This document shows positions 59,040 through 64,000 of a stretch of DNA of 64,000 bases, in pieces; positions within the stretch are counted from its first letter, which is position 1, and each line of letters begins with the position of its first letter. Under the pieces are notes generated by a model that was given only the letters and a program-made list of their open reading frames with translations, did not search any database and had not been told where the DNA came from. The DNA lies in assembly GCA_021768705.1 (NCBI GenBank), contig JAETUG010000009.1:1-64000 (forward strand), written 5' to 3'. A program made the position numbers and the translations under genes. This stretch comes from Bacillota bacterium (GTDB lineage Bacteria > Bacillota > Clostridia > Lachnospirales > Anaerotignaceae).

Positions 59040-60194
59040 ATGGAAGAAATGGTGTTTCAGATTGGGCCTATCCGTCCCCCCAGTGAAGCCAACAGCTTGC
59101 TGCTGCGGGTAACGGTTAACTGCCCTTGGAATAAATGTAAATTTTGTATGTTATATAAAAAATACGATTTCCATACTCGCCCGGTGGAAGATGTCAAAAA
59201 GGATATCGATACCATGGCGGAACTGCGTGATCGTATCTTGCAGTATAAAAAAGACGGTGAATGGGATATCACTGCTATCAACCAGGATTATCAGACCCTG
59301 ACAACAGACGACCAGCGTTGGTGCTACCATATGGTGTTCCGCTGGATGACAGAAGGCGACTGTAATTCTATTTTCCTGCAGGATGCCAATACCATGTGTC
59401 TGCGTGCCGACTGGCTGGCGGAGATCATCCGTTATGTGCGCGTAAAGCTTCCCGAGATCAAACGTATCACATCCTACGGCAGAGCCAATACTTTGGCGAA
59501 AATCAGCCCCGAGGATTATAAAATGCTGAAGGAAGCTGGCTTAGACCGTATCCACTCCGGCTATGAATCTGGCTCTGATAAGGTGTTGGCTCTCATTGAA
59601 AAGGGTTGTACCCAAGAAGAACAAATCATCGGTGGCAGAAAGGTCAGAGAAGCAGGCATCGAATTATCCATCTATTTCATGCCCGGTGTTGGCGGAAAAG
59701 AGCTTTCTGATGATAATGCCATTGAAACAGCGAAGGTCATCAATGCGGTGAACCCCAATTTCGTTCGCCTGCGTACTTTCGTTCTGCGTACCGGCTCTCT
59801 GATGGAAGAGGTGCGGGATGCCGGTGGCTGGACAGAAGATACCGATATGAACAAACTGCTGGAAATCAGAAAATTACTGGCGCATATCGACCCGACAAAA
59901 GCCAACGGCAAGATCACCAGCGATCATATCATCAACTTGCTGCAGGAAGTCAATGGTGATATGGATACAGACCTGCCCTGGATGCTGGAATATATCGATT
60001 CCTTCTTGGCACTGCCTGAACTGGAACAGAGAAAATATCAGCTGGCACGCCGTATGGGCTTCCCTCTGGACTGGAAACAGCTTTGGCGCATGAAGGAAAG
60101 CGACAGATTGATCATCGAAGATATGGCGAAAAATATCGCCGACGAAGCGGAATGGGAAAAGAAACTCCATACCTATATGGATCACTATATTTAA
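59040..60194 (+). CDS. Radical SAM protein
   Basis: 384 residues. Cluster motif C-x4-C-x2-C ('CPWNKCKFC', about residues 25-33), a variant used by an uncharacterised radical SAM family ('VTVNCPWNKCKFCMLYKKYDF' type). Later 'LDRIHSGYESGSDKVLALIEKG' and 'IELSIYFMPGVGG' as in B12-independent barrel enzymes. Start placed at 59040 (AAAGGAG upstream); the longer frame has no ribosome site. Substrate unknown. Confidence 0.85.
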   Translation: MEEMVFQIGPIRPPSEANSLLLRVTVNCPWNKCKFCMLYKKYDFHTRPVEDVKKDIDTMAELRDRILQYKKDGEWDITAINQDYQTLTTDDQRWCYHMVFRWMTEGDCNSIFLQDANTMCLRADWLAEIIRYVRVKLPEIKRITSYGRANTLAKISPEDYKMLKEAGLDRIHSGYESGSDKVLALIEKGCTQEEQIIGGRKVREAGIELSIYFMPGVGGKELSDDNAIETAKVINAVNPNFVRLRTFVLRTGSLMEEVRDAGGWTEDTDMNKLLEIRKLLAHIDPTKANGKITSDHIINLLQEVNGDMDTDLPWMLEYIDSFLALPELEQRKYQLARRMGFPLDWKQLWRMKESDRLIIEDMAKNIADEAEWEKKLHTYMDHYI

Positions 60195-60207
60195 GGAGGC
60201 GTTGTAA

Positions 60208-60411
60208 ATGACAACAGAAACGCTTTTTACTGCGATCATTCCTGCAATCCTGATTTTTTGCCTGGTATTTTTCAATATTCGCAAAATGCAAAAGCAGGCG
60301 AAGATCATGCGCATGGAAAAGGAAGGGAAATGCGGCAGTGGCTGCGCAGGTTGTGCCCATAGCAAAGGCTGTCATTCTCCTCAGAAGAAGGAAGAAGAAC
60401 TGAAAAAATAA
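60208..60411 (+). CDS. FeoB-associated Cys-rich membrane protein
   Basis: 67 residues: one membrane span (about 7-23), then 'CGSGCAGCAHSKGC', the Cys cluster of this family. Such peptides accompany ferrous iron transporters; here feoB is not in view, and ferritin is 2 kb away. Probably cotranscribed with the radical SAM gene. Confidence 0.8.
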   Translation: MTTETLFTAIIPAILIFCLVFFNIRKMQKQAKIMRMEKEGKCGSGCAGCAHSKGCHSPQKKEEELKK

Positions 60412-60412
60412 A

Positions 60413-60456
60413 AAAAGACCTCAAACCCATTGCATATCAAGTGGTTTGAGGTTTTT
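60413..60456. terminator. Bidirectional terminator
   Basis: GACCTCAAACC pairs with GGTTTGAGGTTT over an 18-nt loop, A-run before and T-run after, between convergent genes. Confidence 0.85.
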
Positions 60457-60462
60457 TAATTT

Positions 60463-61185
60463 CTATTCTGCTTTATTTGTTTTCGATTCGTGTTCATTCC
60501 GATACCGAGTCATCAGCCCGTGAAACAGTTCTTCTGCTGTAGGTGGGGTGAAGCTAATGGCATTGGCGCCGGCTTCTACCGTTTTGCGGATGGTTTCACG
60601 AGAGGGGCCTCCTGTAGCGATGATCGGCACATCCGGATAACGTTCTCGAATGATACGAACCACTTCCGGTGTGCGGGCTGCTGCGGAAACATTTAAAATA
60701 CTGGTTCCTGCCTCTAGACGGGCATCGATATCTGTGTTTTCATCCAATACTGTCACAACGATCGGAATATCTACGACACGGGCGATCTGTTCGATGACAG
60801 TATTGCTGGTAGGTGCATTCACAACGACTGCCATTGCCCCCAGTGCTTCCGCGTCTTTTGCCAGCATAACAACACGGGCGCCTGTGGTCGTACCACCGCC
60901 AACGCCGCAGAATACGGGCAGGCTGGAAGTAGAAACGATGGCATCGGCGATGATCTGCTGGGGAGTAAACGGATAGACAGCCAGCACTGCATCCGCATTG
61001 CAGTTGCGGATGATCGCGATATCGGTGGAAAAGATCAGTGATTTGATGCGTCGCCCCATGATGACAATGCCGCTGGCAGCGTAGATTTCCTCTGGCATCG
61101 TTACAATATGATGGCTTCTCAGTTTTGTTTGGACATGAGGGATTTTTTTCTCCAGTAGGACTTTTTTGTGATTCAAAGGCAACAC
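60463..61185 (-). CDS. TIM-barrel protein, unknown function
   Basis: 240 residues with alternating strand-helix units and 'GVGGGTTTGARVVMLAKDAEALGAMAVVVNAP', 'ILNVSAAARTPEVV', 'IIATGGPSRETIRKTVEAGANAISFTPP', which looks like a phosphate-binding barrel. Known only as a 'hydrolase' in related genomes, without experimental support that I know. The start is uncertain: GTG 61185 is too near AAAGGAAG; TTG 61176 has better spacing. Confidence 0.65.
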   Translation of the reverse strand: MLPLNHKKVLLEKKIPHVQTKLRSHHIVTMPEEIYAASGIVIMGRRIKSLIFSTDIAIIRNCNADAVLAVYPFTPQQIIADAIVSTSSLPVFCGVGGGTTTGARVVMLAKDAEALGAMAVVVNAPTSNTVIEQIARVVDIPIVVTVLDENTDIDARLEAGTSILNVSAAARTPEVVRIIRERYPDVPIIATGGPSRETIRKTVEAGANAISFTPPTAEELFHGLMTRYRNEHESKTNKAE

Positions 61186-61386
61186 TTCCTTTCTTTTTTT
61201 GCAGATGTAGATATTATAAAAATTATGTAACTATCTTATGTAACCATTATACGTTGTAGGAGAAGCGATTGTCAAGCAGATGGAATTTTTGAAAAGAATG
61301 GGTGTGATCGGTCGGACTTGACAGAGATAAAGTTTGGCTATAAACTACAAGAAAGCATTTTTGTCAATTTATTGAATTTTGGAGTG

Positions 61387-62304
61387 ATGAGTTTGGAGGC
61401 TTATATAGCTTTGATCTGTTCTCTTGTGCTGAATGCCGTTTTGCTGATACGCATGGGAAATAAGAAGGTGCGGGAACAGGAGAACAACATAACAGAAGAA
61501 GAGATCCGCCAGATGGTAGATGCCGGCGGCGATAATGGCTCTATCGATGAAAACGAAAAAGAAATGATCAACAATATCTTCGAACTGAGTAATATCTCAG
61601 TGGGGAATATCGCTACGCATCGAACAGATATTGTTGCGGTCCCTCTGGATGCCACGCTGGAAGAAATCAAAAGTGTCACGGCAGAGGAAAAATATTCCCG
61701 AATCGTCGTTTATGATGACAATATCGATAATATCGTCGGTGTATGTCATGTAAAGGATATGGTCAAATATATCCTTGCGGATGTCACTCGTGTAGAAGAA
61801 GGTCATTTTCATTTGGAAGATATCCTGATGCAGCCCTATTTCATCCCTTTTTCCAAAAAAGTGGACGAGTTGCTGCAGGAAATGCAGCGGGAAAAGGTAC
61901 ACATGGCCATCGTCATCGATGAATATGGCGGTACAGCCGGTATCGTCACCATGGAAGATATCATGGAAGAGATTTTTGGCAATATCTTTGATGAATACGA
62001 TGTGGAAGAAGAAGAGGATATCACTTTGATGGAGGATGGGGTCTATCGCATCAACGGTACCACCGATCTGCAGGATGTGGAAGAACAGCTGGAGATCACC
62101 TTCGAAGAAACAGAAGATTATGATACCCTTGGGGGCTACCTCATTGGTCAGCTGGGGCGTATTCCCGAAGAAGATGAAGCCATCGAAATTGCGCTCTGCG
62201 GCTGGCTGTTCCGGATCGAGGGCATCGAAGAAAAACGTATCGATAAGGTTTTTGCTACAAAATTACCAGAAGAAACACAAGAAGAGGTTGTTTCCGAGGA
62301 ATGA
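61387..62304 (+). CDS. CorC/TlyC-like CBS-domain protein
   Basis: About 305 residues: one membrane span at the start, then 'EMINNIFELSNISVGNIATHRTDIVAVP', two CBS domains (about 75-200; 'DEYGGTAGIVTMEDIMEEIFGNIFDEYD') and a C-terminal CorC_HlyC domain. Usually the span region is the much longer DUF21; here only one span is left, so this is a short form. Thought to handle Mg2+/Co2+. A TTGACA at 61318 is a -35 box, so the TTG there is not the start; ATG 61387 or TTG 61393 are. Confidence 0.8.
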   Translation: MSLEAYIALICSLVLNAVLLIRMGNKKVREQENNITEEEIRQMVDAGGDNGSIDENEKEMINNIFELSNISVGNIATHRTDIVAVPLDATLEEIKSVTAEEKYSRIVVYDDNIDNIVGVCHVKDMVKYILADVTRVEEGHFHLEDILMQPYFIPFSKKVDELLQEMQREKVHMAIVIDEYGGTAGIVTMEDIMEEIFGNIFDEYDVEEEEDITLMEDGVYRINGTTDLQDVEEQLEITFEETEDYDTLGGYLIGQLGRIPEEDEAIEIALCGWLFRIEGIEEKRIDKVFATKLPEETQEEVVSEE

Positions 62305-62327
62305 TTTTTTATAAGGAGGAATGTTTT

Positions 62328-62840
62328 ATGTTAAATGAAAAAGTTGTGGAACTGCTGAATGATCAGATTGTAAAGGAATTCTATTCCGCTTATTTGTATC
62401 TGGATTTCTCCAATTTCTATTCTGAAAAAGGCTTGGATGGCTTTGCAAACTGGTATCGCATCCAGGCACAGGAAGAAAGAGACCATGCACTGCTGTTCTA
62501 TGATTACCTGCACAACAACAGTGAAAAGGTAACACTGGGTGCTATTGATGCCCCCGGCGTAAAACTGGATGCTCTGATGGATCCTCTGAAGGAAGGTCTG
62601 AAGCATGAAGAATATGTAACAGATCTGATTCATACCATCTACGCTGCTGCAAAGGATGTAAATGACTTCCGCACCATGCAGTTTTTGGATTGGTTCGTAA
62701 AAGAACAGGGGGAAGAAGAAAAGAATGCCAACGACCTCATCACAAAGATGGAACTGTTTGGCAGCGATCCTAAGAGCCTGTATATGCTGGATCAGGAACT
62801 GGGCGCAAGAGTATACACAGCACCTTCTCTGGTTCTGTAA
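62328..62840 (+). CDS. ftn: Ferritin
   Basis: 170 residues: 'EFYSAYLYLDFSNFYSEKGLDGFANWYRIQAQEERDHALLFYDYL' carries the ferroxidase Glu and E-x2-H residues, and 'FVKEQGEEEKNANDLI' the last helix. Stores iron as ferric mineral in a 24-mer. Start ATG 62328 after AAGGAGGA. Confidence 0.95.
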   Translation: MLNEKVVELLNDQIVKEFYSAYLYLDFSNFYSEKGLDGFANWYRIQAQEERDHALLFYDYLHNNSEKVTLGAIDAPGVKLDALMDPLKEGLKHEEYVTDLIHTIYAAAKDVNDFRTMQFLDWFVKEQGEEEKNANDLITKMELFGSDPKSLYMLDQELGARVYTAPSLVL

Positions 62841-62876
62841 GCAGCATTTTATCAGAATCTGGTTCAATATGCTTTC

Positions 62877-62908
62877 GAAAAGACACGATTTTTCCGTGTC
62901 TTTTTTTT
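62877..62908 (+). terminator. Ferritin gene terminator
   Basis: GAAAAGACACG-attttt-CCGTGTCTTTT with a long T-run. Confidence 0.9.
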
Positions 62909-62968
62909 CACCAAAAAATTTGTCCATTCATACTCTGAAATAGAAAAGAACGAGAGGATGGATTCTTT

Positions 62969-63775
62969 ATGCCCAATAATAACTGGTATGAAACAAGCGA
63001 TGATATGATGATGCCCCTGCCTTTGACACCAGAACAGGCGAATGAAGTCGTAAATGAAAGGACACTGACGGAGGAAATGACGGATGATACTGCCCGCCGC
63101 CGTTTTCCCAGCATCACTTTGCCCAATAATACCAATATCACTGTGATCCCCATCATCCCCGGTATCACGCTTTTTGGATATATCCGTTTTATGAATGCCA
63201 GCCCCGGTGAAACGAGGGTAGATATCTATGTCAATGGACGGAAAGTGGCATCCAATCTGTTGTATCGCAATTTTACGGAATATATGAAAGTCTTTCCCGG
63301 CTGGTACCGTATCGCCGTCTATGCCGCAGGCACGATCCGCAATCCCCTGACGGTGACGACGCTGCGGGTGGAAGCCAACAGCATCACCACACTGGCTGTC
63401 ATTGGCCTTTCCGGGGATATCTCTACCTTGGCTATCAATGACAGCCGTCGCTTCCTGAATCGAAATCGAGCTTATGTGCGCTTTGTACAGCTTTCCCCTA
63501 ATGCGCCTACGATGGATGCCTACTGGGACGATGCCCTCGTTGTATCAGAACTGAATTACGAGGACATCAGCCGCTATATGACGGCAACGCCAGGCAGTCA
63601 TAATCTGAAAATGCGGGATAGCCTCAGCGGAGCAAATCTGGTAGAACATCCTGATGTGCAGGTGGAGGGCGGCAAAGCCTATACCATCTATATCGTGGGC
63701 GATATCAACGATAGAACAGGGCTGCAGATTCTGGTTCCGTTGGAAGGTGCCACCTATTTAAATTTTGGTGATTGA
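62969..63775 (+). CDS. DUF4397 protein
   Basis: 268 residues with two DUF4397 repeats: 'GYIRFMNASPGETRVDIYVNGRKVASNLLYRNFTEYMKV' and 'AYVRFVQLSPNAPTMDAYWDDALVVSELNYEDISRYMTA'. No signal peptide is visible. Repeats of this kind are found on cell-surface or spore-coat-linked proteins; function unknown. Start has AGAGGATGG-type site. Confidence 0.85.
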   Translation: MPNNNWYETSDDMMMPLPLTPEQANEVVNERTLTEEMTDDTARRRFPSITLPNNTNITVIPIIPGITLFGYIRFMNASPGETRVDIYVNGRKVASNLLYRNFTEYMKVFPGWYRIAVYAAGTIRNPLTVTTLRVEANSITTLAVIGLSGDISTLAINDSRRFLNRNRAYVRFVQLSPNAPTMDAYWDDALVVSELNYEDISRYMTATPGSHNLKMRDSLSGANLVEHPDVQVEGGKAYTIYIVGDINDRTGLQILVPLEGATYLNFGD

Positions 63776-63909
63776 TCTTCGATAAATTCAATGGATTTTT
63801 TTCTGAAAAACCTATACGAAAGTTGAAATAGTTGATATAATATTCACAATGAAATGGAATCTGCTCGAAAAAAATTTTTGAGAAGTACGATTGAAAAAGG
63901 AGAATCATC

Positions 63910-64000
63910 ATGTTAAAAGGAAAGACCGTTGTTTTGGGTGTAACAGGCAGCATTGCCGCTTATAAAATGGCAAATGTAGCAAGTATGCTGGTGAAGCTGC
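63910..64000 (+). CDS. coaBC: CoaBC, N-terminal fragment (runs off window)
   Basis: The first 30 codons 'KTVVLGVTGSIAAYKMANVASML' match the flavin-binding start of phosphopantothenoylcysteine decarboxylase/synthetase, which makes phosphopantetheine for CoA. Start ATG after AAAAAGGAG. coaE is also in the window but in another operon. Confidence 0.85.
   Translation, partial: MLKGKTVVLGVTGSIAAYKMANVASMLVKL

Overview
The window is a chromosomal segment of a low-to-mid GC Gram-positive anaerobe, most likely a member of the Clostridia (Lachnospiraceae/Anaerotignaceae-like). Signs of this are strong AGGAGG ribosome sites, TTGACA/TATAAT promoters, intrinsic terminators, lipobox lipoproteins, a PdaB-like spore polysaccharide deacetylase, a YtrA-type regulator and Clostridia-typical families (DUF3842, LUD domain, YmaF, FeoB-associated Cys-rich peptide). 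Species is not determinable from the sequence alone.

Host left arm (1-19.86 kb): the folK 3' end; a YtrA-type GntR regulator with an ABC exporter operon; a tauABC/ssuABC-like uptake system split around a cysteine hydrolase; a polA-coaE-lytic transglycosylase-OppA-like-GalT-like operon; a minus-strand series (DUF3842, HAD phosphatase, thiamine-binding MTH1187 family, YaiI/YqxD, LUD); then a TrmH/SpoU methyltransferase, a lipoprotein and a membrane protein.

Prophage (19,860-57,783, about 37.9 kb): a complete-looking siphophage of HK97 morphogenesis type, integrated by a large serine recombinase into a PdaB-like deacetylase gene. The gene's C-terminal part lies at 19.6-19.87 kb and its N-terminal part at 57.8-58.3 kb. 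Joining the two phage ends regenerates a near-perfect inverted repeat around a shared 8-bp core, the expected shape of a serine-integrase attP. Left to right the prophage carries: integrase; HEPN-MNT toxin-antitoxin genes between two copies of a small-RNA-like element; a lipoprotein; a CI-like S24 repressor with divergent HTH gene and three palindromic operators; small early genes; two HTH genes bracketed by direct-repeat leaders; an AcrIIA9/PcfK-like protein and a PcfJ-like protein; DUF3102; a HUH Rep-like protein; SSB; many small early genes and two gene remnants; a RecU-like resolvase; a sigma-like late regulator; a minus-strand module (two hydrophobic micropeptides and a ribbon-helix-helix protein) behind a consensus promoter; HNH, TerS, TerL, portal, ClpP-type protease, capsid, connectors, tail tube, frameshifted tail chaperone, tape measure, Dit, GIY-YIG endonuclease, BppU, tail proteins, membrane/holin candidates, glucosaminidase endolysin and a Dam methylase next to attR.

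Host right arm (58.3-64 kb): YmaF, a radical SAM protein, a FeoB-associated peptide, a TIM-barrel protein, a CorC/CBS protein, ferritin, a DUF4397 protein and the start of coaBC.

The most interesting signals are the spore-gene interruption with a recognisable attP, the twin small RNAs whose terminator loops are exact reverse complements, the micropeptide/RHH module, and the anti-CRISPR-like gene in its repeat-flanked regulatory setting.
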